Assembly: GCA_963763495.1 (NCBI GenBank)
Contig: CAVXOY010000015.1
Span: 1 to 64,000 of the forward strand
Length of the DNA stretch: 64,000 nt
Direction: 5' to 3'
Source: DAOUEO01 sp963763495
Lineage (GTDB): Bacteria; Chloroflexota; Dehalococcoidia; DSTF01; JALHUB01
Positions 1 through 8,350 of this stretch are shown here, piece by piece. The notes under the pieces are model-generated. The model was not told where the DNA came from. It made no database searches and saw only the letters and a program-made list of their open reading frames with translations. Each line of letters opens with the position of its first letter. Within the stretch, counting starts at the first letter, position 1. A program made the position numbers and the translations under genes.

Positions 1-99
1 TCCTTGTCGGAATCTGACGAACAGGCCATCAGTGACATGGCTAAGAGCGGTTCCGAGAATCACGGCGAAGACTTGCAGGACTCTTCGGCCATCTTTCAT
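1..99 (-). CDS. 5' end of an unidentified gene (runs off window)
   Basis: Reading leftward from an ATG at 99 gives 33 open codons to the window edge. A strong AGGAGG ribosome site lies five bases upstream of the ATG. The visible protein begins MKDGRRVLQVFAVILGTAL, a basic start followed by a hydrophobic stretch like a signal peptide or membrane anchor. Too little is visible to name a family. It is divergent from the alkaline phosphatase, and the 155-173 palindrome lies between them. Confidence 0.5.
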   Translation of the reverse strand, partial: MKDGRRVLQVFAVILGTALSHVTDGLFVRFRQG

Positions 100-154
100 C
101 TCACCCTCCTCAGCATTCACTTCCCAGCAACGAGGTCTTTCGATGGAGAACGTG

Positions 155-173
155 ATGCGCTATTATAGCGCAT
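155..173. promoter_or_regulatory. Perfect palindrome in a divergent intergenic region
   Basis: ATGCGCTAttaTAGCGCAT is an 8-bp perfect inverted repeat with a 3-base centre. It lies between the leftward gene at 1-99 and the rightward phosphatase. Its centre contains TATAAT on the minus strand and TATTAT on the plus strand, so a protein bound here would cover candidate -10 elements in both directions. The operator role is inference, and no regulator gene is visible nearby. Confidence 0.4.
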
Positions 174-214
174 ACCGTTCCGGGATGCAGGCATATCATG
201 AGGAGGACACAGCG

Positions 215-1496
215 ATGGAGAGAAAAAAGCGTTGCGACTGAATCACGACAGCAGGCGGGCACCGACTATGGCATTGGGCAACAGCGCTTGTGTTCGCCCT
301 ATCCCTTGCCTTGCTTGTGAGCTGTGGGGGAGATAGCGAGGACTCCGATGTCAGTGACGGCGATCAACAAGCGAAGAATGTTATCCTCCTCATCGGCGAT
401 GGCATGGGATCGGCTCACGTGACGGCTGCCCGTCTCTACGCTGTCGGCCGCGAAGGCAAACTGGTGATGGATGGCCTGCCTGTGACCGGCATGGCCCGCA
501 CGTGGTCGACGGAAAGCGTTGTCACAGATTCGGCGGCGGCGGGGACCGCACTTGCGACCGGCGTGAAGACATACAACAAGGCCATCTCCGTTGACCACGA
601 TAAGAAACCGGTGCCGACGATCCTCGAAAAGGCGCAGGACGCCGGGAAATCGGTGGGACTGGTGACCAACGTCTGGTTGTCGCATGCCACGCCGGCCTCG
701 TTCGCCGCCCACAACCCGGAGCGCGACGACTATCTGGGCATAACCCTGGACATGTTCAATCACAACGTCGACGTGTTGCTGGGAGGGGGAGAAGACTACT
801 TCCTGCCTGTGGGGGCGCCCGGCTGCTACCCCGACGACGGTGACCGCACTGACAAGCGTAATCTCATCGAGGAGGCAATCGCCAGCGGCTACCGGCATGT
901 GTGCAACGAAACGGACTTCCAAGCCGTCGATGCAGAGACGACGGACAAGCTATTGGGGACGTTTGCCGACTACAATATGTCCCGGCCCTACGCGCCCAGC
1001 CTGGCCGCGATGACGGAGAAGGCAATCGCGATTCTCAGCAAGAACTCGGACGGCTTCTTTCTGATGGTGGAGGGCGGCCAGATCGATCAGGCGGCCCACG
1101 GCAACGACGCGCTGAACACTCTCGGTGACGTGACGGCCTTCGACAAAGCCGTCGAGGTGGCGCTAGCCTTCCAGGCGGAGCATCCCGACACGCTCGTCAT
1201 CGTTACGGCCGACCATGCGACGGGCGGGCTGACCATCGAGGACTTGCCTCAGGACGGTGCCTGCCCCGACCCGAATCAGGATGATCCGAGGGAATGCAAG
1301 ACCGCTCTCGTTCGAAGATGGCCCGTTCGCGGAGAGCGGTGGCGCCAGCTTTTGGATAGACTGGTCCACCATCGCTCACACTGCGGATGATGTGCCTGTC
1401 ATGGCGATCGGCCCCGGCGCTGCCTCCCTAGCTGGTGAGTACGAGAACACCCACGTCTTTGAAGCCATGTGCGAGGCGCTGGGCTTAACGGAATAG
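215..1496 (+). CDS. Alkaline phosphatase, secreted lipoprotein (disrupted)
   Basis: Phosphomonoesterase of the PhoA superfamily, expected outside the membrane. The metal and active-site motifs are present: LLIGDGMG, VTDSAAAGTA with the nucleophile serine, VEGGQIDQAAH and VTADHATGG. The start at 215 has AGGAGG eight bases upstream, but a TGA at 239-241 interrupts the frame before the signal sequence FALSLALLVSC, a lipobox-like end. A GTG at 290 could restart translation. A second break, a one-base frameshift near 1300, moves the C-terminus (SGGASFWIDW to stop) into another frame. The two lesions could be a pseudogene or sequencing error. The family call is firm; function in the cell is uncertain. 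Confidence 0.8.
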
Positions 1497-1590
1497 CGCT
1501 CTCTGAGTCGCCGAGTCTTTATCAACGCTGCTGAGGCGCGCTATAATGCGGCATCTTCTGGCACCACTCGATTGAAAGAGAGGGACGATA

Positions 1591-3249
1591 ATGGGGTCCT
1601 CAAGGTACTGGGAAAGAGTCACGGGCAAGCGTATCTCCAGACGGCGTGTGCTTGCGGCGGGAGCCGCTGCCGGATTGGGCGCCGCCGGCGTCGCTCTGGG
1701 TGCCTGTGGCGGTGGCGGAGAAGAGGAGGATACGGGAAGGGGATCCCCGACGGCCCTTCCCCAAGGAACACCCAAGCCCGGCGGCAAGGTCACCATCGGC
1801 CTGCCTGTCGACCCCGGCAGCCTGGACCCTCAGCGAAGCGTCTCTTCGGGGTATATCTCTGCGCTGATCCACAACCCCCTCCACGCGATCAATATGTCGA
1901 CTCAGGAGTTCATGCCCCTCGTCGCCGAGAAGTTGGAGCAACCGGACCAGCAGACGTACATCTGGACGCTGCGCAAGGGTGTGAAGTTCCACGATATCGA
2001 CCCCACCTTCGGGCGCGAGGTGAATGCCGATGACGTCGTCTACAGCTTCGACCGTCTGAAGGCCGGGCCAACGCTCAACGACAGGAAGCTGCTTACCTTG
2101 CGCGCTGAGGGCTACGAGGCGGTCGACGCCGGCACCTTCCGCCTGCGGACGAAGGTACCCTTCTCGCCGGCCATCGATCAGACAGGAAACTTCTCCTATT
2201 CGATCATGCCTCGAGAGGCGGTGGAGAAGTGGGGTGGCGAGCTCGCGTTCAACGCGTCCGGCTGCGGCGCCTGGATCCTTGAGGAGGCCATCCGCGGTGA
2301 GCGGATCCGCCTGCGCAAGAACCCCGACTACTATATCGCCGGCCGGCCCTTCCCCGACGAGGAAGAGTGGCCGGTAATCCCCGATACCGGCACGCTCTGG
2401 CAAGTCTACAAGACCGGCAAGCTCGATCTTGTCTCTCTCAACGTTGACAAGTTCAAGCGCGAGGAGATCGAGGGCGATCCACGATTCCAAGTCGTGGAGT
2501 CCCCGAACCTCTGGACGTTGAACTGTTATACCAAGGTGGACAGGCCTCCCCTGGATGACATGCGTGTGCGAGAGGCGCTGGACATCGCGATTGACCGTGA
2601 CGACTACGTCGATAAGATGTTTTTCGGCGAAGGAAAGTGGAACGGCCCGATACCTTGGACACTGGAGTATTGGGCGCTACCTCAGGAAGAGATCAGGGCC
2701 GCCCTGAAGTATGACCCGGAGAAGGCAAAGCAACTGCTGACCGCTGCCGGCTATGCGGACGGTCTCGACATCAACTGCCCGATCCCCGCTTTTGGCGATG
2801 TGCCAAAGGCGGCGACTATCATAGCCGACCACTACCGGAAAATCGGCGTGACCCTGAAGATCCAGCAGCAAGACCTAGCTGTATTCCTCGCCCAGTCTCT
2901 ATACGCCAGCGAATTCGACATCGCGATATTCCAGAACCAGCCGTACATGGAGCCGGACATTATCCTCCGCTCCTACTACAGCAAAGGCCAGAACGCCGAC
3001 AGAAACCCCGGCCACACAAACGACCCGGAAGTCGACGCTCTGATCGAGGGACTCTGGAACGTCTTCGACCAGGAGGAGCGGAGGAAGGCCGTTTTGGATG
3101 TCCAGAGGACGCTGCTGGCGAAGCACGGCCCCATGTTCCCGCTTTGCTCAGTTCAGGGGTTTGCCGGCTATTCCTCAAGGATAAGGGGCCTTCAGGAAGG
3201 CACAGGACTCATCGGCTGGCTGGGCATCACCTACTGGGTAGAGGACTAG
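1591..3249 (+). CDS. ABC transporter substrate-binding protein, family 5 (peptide/nickel type)
   Basis: Extracytoplasmic solute-binding lipoprotein that would capture oligopeptides or similar ligands for an ABC importer. The N-terminus has a twin-arginine motif (SRRRVLAAG), a hydrophobic stretch and a lipobox ending LGAC, so export is probably by Tat followed by lipidation. The mature part starts GGKVTIGLPVDPGSLDP, typical of SBP_bac_5, and the 552-residue length matches the family. The ATG follows GAGAGGGAC, and a TATAAT lies near 1542. No permease or ATPase genes are adjacent, so it is an orphan here. The ligand cannot be told from sequence. Confidence 0.9.
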   Translation: MGSSRYWERVTGKRISRRRVLAAGAAAGLGAAGVALGACGGGGEEEDTGRGSPTALPQGTPKPGGKVTIGLPVDPGSLDPQRSVSSGYISALIHNPLHAINMSTQEFMPLVAEKLEQPDQQTYIWTLRKGVKFHDIDPTFGREVNADDVVYSFDRLKAGPTLNDRKLLTLRAEGYEAVDAGTFRLRTKVPFSPAIDQTGNFSYSIMPREAVEKWGGELAFNASGCGAWILEEAIRGERIRLRKNPDYYIAGRPFPDEEEWPVIPDTGTLWQVYKTGKLDLVSLNVDKFKREEIEGDPRFQVVESPNLWTLNCYTKVDRPPLDDMRVREALDIAIDRDDYVDKMFFGEGKWNGPIPWTLEYWALPQEEIRAALKYDPEKAKQLLTAAGYADGLDINCPIPAFGDVPKAATIIADHYRKIGVTLKIQQQDLAVFLAQSLYASEFDIAIFQNQPYMEPDIILRSYYSKGQNADRNPGHTNDPEVDALIEGLWNVFDQEERRKAVLDVQRTLLAKHGPMFPLCSVQGFAGYSSRIRGLQEGTGLIGWLGITYWVED

Positions 3250-3311
3250 GCAAGGGGCACGGAACGGGCGCGACCGCTTCAAGTCAGGCCAGACCACTGC
3301 GGGGGCGGTAG

Positions 3312-4316
3312 CTAGATGTCATCGTTTGCGTCGAGGCTGTCCGGCGGTTCAGCACTGCCCCCGCGTCCAAGCTTCGTGACGAGGTAAGCGTAGGCGGCCA
3401 CGCCGAGGAGTCCCACCGGCAGCGTGATCGTCGCTCGATAGAGGACAACCACAGCCGCCCCAGACGCGACCGTCGCCCCCGCCTTCTCCAGCAGGGCCGC
3501 GAGGGTCCAGTCGAGCACGCCCAAGCCCAGCGGCAGAAAGGAGACTATGCCCGCCACGACCGACGCGCCTATCGCGACCGACGCCTCGCCGGCGGATAGG
3601 CTGACGGACAGTGAGTCGGCTATCAGCCAGAGCTGGAAGGCCATCGTCGCGAAGATGGTGATGGTGAGGCCCGCAAAGAGAAGCGACAGACGCAGATCCC
3701 TCATGAGCGTCGCCAGGGCCTGAACCCAGCGCCCTTCTCCCAGGTTCAGCGTGCGCACCAGCGGCCGCACCCCCCAGAACCTCGTCGTCGGTGCTCTGCC
3801 GGCCCAAGCGCCCAGCGAGACCAGCGGCCTTGCCGCCGCCATGGGTAGCGCCAGGGCGGGCAGCCCGACGAAGGGAATGGCGATCCTCAGCGGGACCGGC
3901 GCTACGTTCCAGGCCGCGACCAGCGCCGTCGATAGGCAGAGGATGCAGAAGGAATACGCCCGTTCATAGACTATGGTGGCGAACCCGTCGGAGTAGGAGA
4001 CCGCGTGATGTCCTTTGAGGAACGGCGCTCGGATGATATCTCCCGTCGCTCCCGGCGTCACGACGGCTGCGACATTGCCAACGGCCGAGATCGGGATGAG
4101 GGATAGCGTCGACGCATCATAGCCGAGCCTGCGCAACACCAGACGAGTGCGAAAGGCAAGTATTGCAATCAACGGCAGGTTCAGGAGCACCACCACGATC
4201 CCTGTCCCGACGCTGAACTCGCGTAGGGTATCGCCTAGCTCCCAGACGCGGGTACGCCAGAGCAGCAGCCCCAGCAGGATCGCGCCCAGCGCTATCTGCA
4301 GCCATCGCCTATTCAT
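3312..4316 (-). CDS. Flippase-like integral membrane protein (LPG synthase TM / UPF0104 family)
   Basis: Polytopic membrane protein of the family related to the transmembrane half of lysylphosphatidylglycerol synthase and to AglD. These proteins are often found with glycosyltransferases and are thought to help move lipid-linked sugars. About eight hydrophobic segments are visible, and family-like motifs include TPGATGDIIRAPFL and FLPLGLGVLDW. I chose the internal start MNRRWLQIAL at 4316 because the longer frame would overlap the end of the upstream methyltransferase fragment. It is the last gene of the minus-strand glycan operon. The molecular role is inference from family and context. Confidence 0.75.
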   Translation of the reverse strand: MNRRWLQIALGAILLGLLLWRTRVWELGDTLREFSVGTGIVVVLLNLPLIAILAFRTRLVLRRLGYDASTLSLIPISAVGNVAAVVTPGATGDIIRAPFLKGHHAVSYSDGFATIVYERAYSFCILCLSTALVAAWNVAPVPLRIAIPFVGLPALALPMAAARPLVSLGAWAGRAPTTRFWGVRPLVRTLNLGEGRWVQALATLMRDLRLSLLFAGLTITIFATMAFQLWLIADSLSVSLSAGEASVAIGASVVAGIVSFLPLGLGVLDWTLAALLEKAGATVASGAAVVVLYRATITLPVGLLGVAAYAYLVTKLGRGGSAEPPDSLDANDDI

Positions 4317-4362
4317 GCCGGTTCTTCGGCAGCACTCCCGGTTAGCCTTGGTGAATTCCGCA

Positions 4363-4764
4363 TCATGCTTCGCAGGCAATCGGACGGCACGTCACCAGCA
4401 GATTGCGCATCGTGAGATTGGCGAGCGCCGCCTTCGCGCTGCGCCAGGTCAGCTTTGGCGACGTGGTGCGACCGTTTCCCGCCTCGAGACTCGCGGCCTC
4501 GATCAACCGGTAGACTTCGGACTTGGTCATGTGGTGAGGATGCGCGATATCGATCCAGTCGAGGAGCCAGCGCAGCGTCACAAGCCAACCTGGAATGATG
4601 TGAACCGATATCACTACCCGTCCGTCGGACCGCAGCACCCGCCGGATCTCGGCTAGCGTGAGACCTGGGCGATCGACGTGGTCCAGGACGTTGCCGCAGA
4701 TGACGACGTCGAAAGTGCTGCCCCCAAATGGCAGTTGCTCGCCTATGCCCGCCACGAGATCCAC
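4363..4764 (-). pseudogene. SAM-dependent methyltransferase, C-terminal fragment
   Basis: The visible part contains FDVVICGNVLDHVDRPG and a following RRVLRSDGRVVISVH, the acidic-loop and beta-5 regions of class I methyltransferases. The N-terminal SAM-binding glycine loop (the LDLGCG type) is absent. Upstream the frame passes directly into glycosyltransferase sequence. Only about 133 residues remain of a domain usually over 200. It is either a true deletion remnant or the result of an assembly deletion. The target is unknown; glycan context suggests sugar or lipid methylation. Confidence 0.6.
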
Positions 4765-4773
4765 CCCGGGAAC

Positions 4774-5070
4774 GCCATCACCTTGAAGAACGAGAGATAC
4801 CGGTTTCTGACGATGCGGACGGTGTGCGCGAAGACCGCCGGAGCAAGGTTAGTCCGGCAAGGTGTGCAGGTGACAGACTACGGCCCCTGGAACGATGACC
4901 GTCCTGTAGCCCAGGGCGTGCACACGTAGCCCGAAGTCGAGGTCCTCGGCATAGGAAAAGAAGTCCGAATCGAAGACGTAGCCGAGTTCATCCACGAACA
5001 GATTGCTGCCATCAGGGCTGTCCTCTTCCACCAGGCGGGCCAAACGCGATTCTAGGAAGCTCACGACAGG
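4774..5070 (-). pseudogene. Family 2 glycosyltransferase, C-terminal fragment
   Basis: The sequence around VFDSDFFSYAEDLDFGLRV is the acceptor-side motif of rhamnosyltransferase-like GT2 enzymes, followed by LGYRTVIVPGAVVCHLHT. A stop follows at about 4849, but another frame continues with AHTVRIVRNRYLSFFK, the usual next block of this family. The N-terminal DXD nucleotide-sugar domain is missing. It is sandwiched between two methyltransferase pieces with no intergenic space, so at least two junctions have lost sequence. It is non-functional as read. Confidence 0.6.
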
Positions 5071-5776
5071 GGCGGCTTGACAGGCGATGCCCCGTGAGGA
5101 TCCGCCAGAACCGTTCCGGCAGCGCAAACACCAGCCCCAGGTCCCAGATGAAGGTTGCCCTCGGCGAGATTACCTCCCGGCAGCATTCGATGTCGAAGCC
5201 GACCCGCTCAACGCGGGCCCGCCATTCTTGAGGGCTCCAGAGGTTCACATGGCTGAGCAAAGAGTTCACTGCCCTGGCGTATGCCCGGCCCAGAGCGGCG
5301 GCATGGAGGGCCGAGAGCATTCTCGGTATGGCCAGCATCCGGGAGAACCTGTCCGAGGGAACGGTGAACAAGAACACGCCGCCGGGCCGCAGCACGCGGA
5401 AAGCCTCTGATAGAACATCCTCGACCCCTGGGATATGCTCGAGGGTGCTCACACTGATGATTGCGGCAATACTCTCACCTGAGAAGGGCAGGCAGCGCGC
5501 ATCGGCCTGGCCCAACGAGCGATACACACCCTTCCTCAAGGCCTTTTCGAGATCTTTTCGGTTGACGTCGATGCCGACGTCGGCTGGCTCCTCGAGGAAG
5601 ATGGAGCCAAACTCCCCAAACCCGCAGCCGAGATCGAGCAAGGGCCGCTCAAGCGGAACCTGTGCTAGGTAACCCGCCTCCACGGCTCGGTGGATCGCGA
5701 CGGACACCGGCGCTATGCGCAGATAGGCGCGAAGGTAGCGTCGGGAAGGGGAACCTGCGACAGCTTTACCTGTCAA
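5012..5776 (-). CDS. Class I SAM-dependent methyltransferase (C-terminus probably lost)
   Basis: The SAM-binding loop LLDLGCGFGEFG is followed by the acidic VGIDVNRKDL strand, then ISVSTLEHIPG and FRVLRPGGVFLFTVP. All are standard class I methyltransferase blocks. The family-like sequence ends near FWRILTG, and the last roughly 25 codons read into glycosyltransferase sequence in another frame, so the C-terminus looks replaced. The TTG start at 5776 is uncertain: an ATG about 17 bases upstream opens a short MSRHFDR frame that a one-base change would join to this gene. The substrate is probably a glycan or lipid intermediate, by context only. Confidence 0.7.
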   Translation of the reverse strand: MTGKAVAGSPSRRYLRAYLRIAPVSVAIHRAVEAGYLAQVPLERPLLDLGCGFGEFGSIFLEEPADVGIDVNRKDLEKALRKGVYRSLGQADARCLPFSGESIAAIISVSTLEHIPGVEDVLSEAFRVLRPGGVFLFTVPSDRFSRMLAIPRMLSALHAAALGRAYARAVNSLLSHVNLWSPQEWRARVERVGFDIECCREVISPRATFIWDLGLVFALPERFWRILTGHRLSSRPCRELPRIAFGPPGGRGQP

Positions 5777-5781
5777 AGTGC

Positions 5782-6996
5782 CTACTCATCCGTTCGGCCT
5801 TGTCCGCTGTCCGCCGCGTTGCCGTCCGCGAGACGGCGTGTTGACTGCTCTTGAGTCCAGGCGACGCTGTAGCGCCCGCTGACCCAACTCAGAAACCCTC
5901 GCAGGAATATCCACTCGTTGAACAACGCGACCAGCATGGCTCGCCTCGCGGCAGGCGAACGCGCCGCCCGATGGATCCCCAGCGCTCCGGCCGCCACGGC
6001 GATCGCAGACAGAGGGGAGGCGCGTCTCTTGCCCAGCCGGCGGAGCATCGCGCTCCCCAAAAAGGCGAGCGCGAATGGACGGACGGGAAGATAGTAGAGC
6101 AGGTCGGATGGCAGGATGAGCATGCCGAACCAGCCATAGCGTCGCCGGAACATCATGCGTCGGAAGCGGAAGAGCTCCTGAATGCCCCCCACGGCGCGCC
6201 GCGTCTTCGATACGTTCAGCTCCCGGAAGCTGGCTGAGCGCGGCTCCGAGAAGCTCGCGACAGGGTCTACGACGGCGCGATAGCCGGCCTGCCTGACCTG
6301 CAGGGCGATGTTCATGTCGTCGGCCACCGTGTCCTCGTCGAGCAGCGGTTCACCAGGCTGCGTCGGAAGCAGCACATCTCGCCGGAGAGGAACGGTGTGG
6401 AATCCAGATCCGCTTCCAGCCGCCTGAGCTTGTTGCGAATCGTCCAGAACAGCCCTTCCTCGCGCTGCGACGCGGTCGATTGGTCGGGAACGCGGAAGTC
6501 GCCGGTGACGGCACCGACAGAGGGGTCGGCGAAATTCGAGACCAGCCTTCGCCAGCGCCTGGGGATCGAAGAGGGTTGGCGCGTCGGTGACGACTACGAT
6601 GTCGCCGCTTGCCCGGCTTAGAGCGAGGTTTATCGCCGCCGCCTTGCCCCTCCTCGTCTCCTCCCGATGCAGCATCAGCCTCGGGAGGAGGCCCTCGCGG
6701 CGCACCGTCTCCACCACGTCGGCTGTGCCGTCGCTTGAGCCCGAATCCACAACGATGACCTCGACCAGGTCGAGGTCGTACTCATAGGCGGCGATGTCCG
6801 CCAGTCGGCGGCGGATGAGGCTCGCCTCGTTGTAGGTGGGCACGACGATCGTGACCGAGGGCTCGTAACCAGACCTGGCCGCGATCCTCTTGCCGAAACG
6901 ACGCGATAGGGCAGCCAGGGCCAGGGGATAGAGAACGGTGGGCCACAGCAGGGCGAACAGGGAAAGGCTCCATGCCAGCGGTCGAAGCCTTGACAA
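5782..6996 (-). CDS. Membrane-anchored family 2 glycosyltransferase (frameshifted)
   Basis: Processive-type GT2 resembling cellulose-synthase-like enzymes. It has an N-terminal membrane helix, then the nucleotide-sugar domain (VTIVVPTYNEASLI, VEVIVVDSGSSDGTAD, RRGKAAAINLAL), a DEDTVADDMNIAL acceptor motif, and C-terminal hydrophobic segments. Residues about 155-215 read as arginine-rich nonsense. In the neighbouring frame the same DNA encodes a plausible continuation (ADPSVGAVTGDFRV to SGEMCCFRRS). So there are two compensating frameshifts, near 6535 and 6355. The start is TTG with a weak ribosome site. The gene lies 31 bases after the next glycosyltransferase and is probably co-transcribed with it. 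Confidence 0.75.
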   Translation of the reverse strand: MSRLRPLAWSLSLFALLWPTVLYPLALAALSRRFGKRIAARSGYEPSVTIVVPTYNEASLIRRRLADIAAYEYDLDLVEVIVVDSGSSDGTADVVETVRREGLLPRLMLHREETRRGKAAAINLALSRASGDIVVVTDAPTLFDPQALAKAGLEFRRPLCRCRHRRLPRSRPIDRVAARGRAVLDDSQQAQAAGSGSGFHTVPLRRDVLLPTQPGEPLLDEDTVADDMNIALQVRQAGYRAVVDPVASFSEPRSASFRELNVSKTRRAVGGIQELFRFRRMMFRRRYGWFGMLILPSDLLYYLPVRPFALAFLGSAMLRRLGKRRASPLSAIAVAAGALGIHRAARSPAARRAMLVALFNEWIFLRGFLSWVSGRYSVAWTQEQSTRRLADGNAADSGQGRTDE

Positions 6997-7027
6997 TGGC
7001 CCGCCGACAGGGGACCGACGGCTTCGC

Positions 7028-8244
7028 TATTCCGCTTCGAGGACACCGGCCAGGACCCCCACAAGTAGTAGATTGGCGCCGATCACAATCAGACTCTGGG
7101 CCACGGCAGCGATGTCAACCCAGTTCAGCAGGTTGCCCTCAGCGGGCGAGTCAATGTAGCAGGAACAAATCAACGCCGATGCCGGCCAACATCAAGAACA
7201 AGCCGAGCAAGAGCAACCCTTCCAGTCCCAGATACTTGCGGTAGAAGCGCAGCAGCCAGTCCTCTTCCGTGTCGCCTCGTGCCGTCGTGTAGATGCGCGA
7301 AGCCAGTCCGAGCAACACGGCGTTCATTCCGACCACCAGGAATATCGTCCCCGCGAAGATCGGCTGCCAGCGCAGGGGGCCGATGTCGATGCCGCGCGAG
7401 GACGGAAGCGCGAGCCCCAGTGTGAGCAGTCCGAAGCAGTATCAGGAAGATTCCGGGCACAGTGTACAGATAGCTTGGGCTCTGCCAGAATCAGGTAAGC
7501 GAAGATGCCGCCAGCCGTCGCGGAACGTGTTGAGCTTGCTCTCCGCCACCCGCGGGTGATAGGGTATCGGCACCTCGGCCATCCTCAGCCCCCTGCGGGC
7601 GCCCTTCAGGATCATCTCTGACGCAAGCTCCATCCCCGTGGACCTCAGGGTCATGCGCTCGTAGGCCTCTCTTGTGAACGCGCGCAGGCCGCACTGGCTG
7701 TCTCCCAGACGAGACCCCGAGAAGAGGCTGAGCAGCGCTGTCAGGAGGGGTGTGCCTATGAAACGGTGACTCCACGTCATCGAGCCGGGCGAGAGCGTCT
7801 TGAGCCGGTTGCCCACCACCATGTCGTATCCCCGACTGAGGGGCTCGATGAGGGGGCTAAGGTCACTGAGATCGTACGTATCGTCGGCGTCGGCCATGAC
7901 GATGATCTTGCCCTTTGCCTCCGCGAAGCCGCGAAGATGAGCATAACCGTAGCCCCGGCGCGGTTCATCAATTACTCGGGCTCCTGCCTCCAACGCTCTC
8001 TCGCGGGAGTGGTCTGTGGATCCGTTGTCGACGACGATCACCTCTCCTCGCACCTTCGCCGACTCAAACCACTGGCGGGCCTTGTCGCACGCAGGTTGCG
8101 ACCGTCTGCTCCTCGTTCAAACAGGGGAGAACCACGGATACGTCGATCGAGCCCTCCGAGGGGCTTGCCGGCTCGCCGCGCTCGACTCCCGATGCTGAGC
8201 CCGTCGCTCGCCGTGATGAGTCATCGAGCCAGCTCGAGACTCAT
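7028..8244 (-). CDS. Family 2 glycosyltransferase, polyprenyl-phosphate type with C-terminal membrane helices (frameshifted)
   Basis: Dolichol-phosphate-mannose-synthase-like enzyme that would transfer a sugar from a nucleotide donor to a polyprenyl phosphate. Motifs: SVVLPCLNEEQTV, GEVIVVDNGSTDHS, PRRGYGYAHL, MADADDTYDL and LGDSQCGLRAF. Four C-terminal hydrophobic segments follow and the gene ends at LAGVLEAE. The ATG at 8244 has GGAGGA six bases upstream. The frame changes near 8225, 8095, 7480, 7430 and 7160, so only the middle (7442-8053) is an uninterrupted read. Each break is repaired by a one-base shift, which suggests sequence error. It sits between the GT39 gene and another GT2. Confidence 0.75.
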
Positions 8245-8350
8245 GTGATTCCTCCCAAGGGCTTTCTGCTTGTCCCATTCACTGCACATTACCGCCTGGG
8301 GAACGGTGAGGCAACCTCTGTTGCTGCGGCTCGGCTAGCACAAGGGGAGG

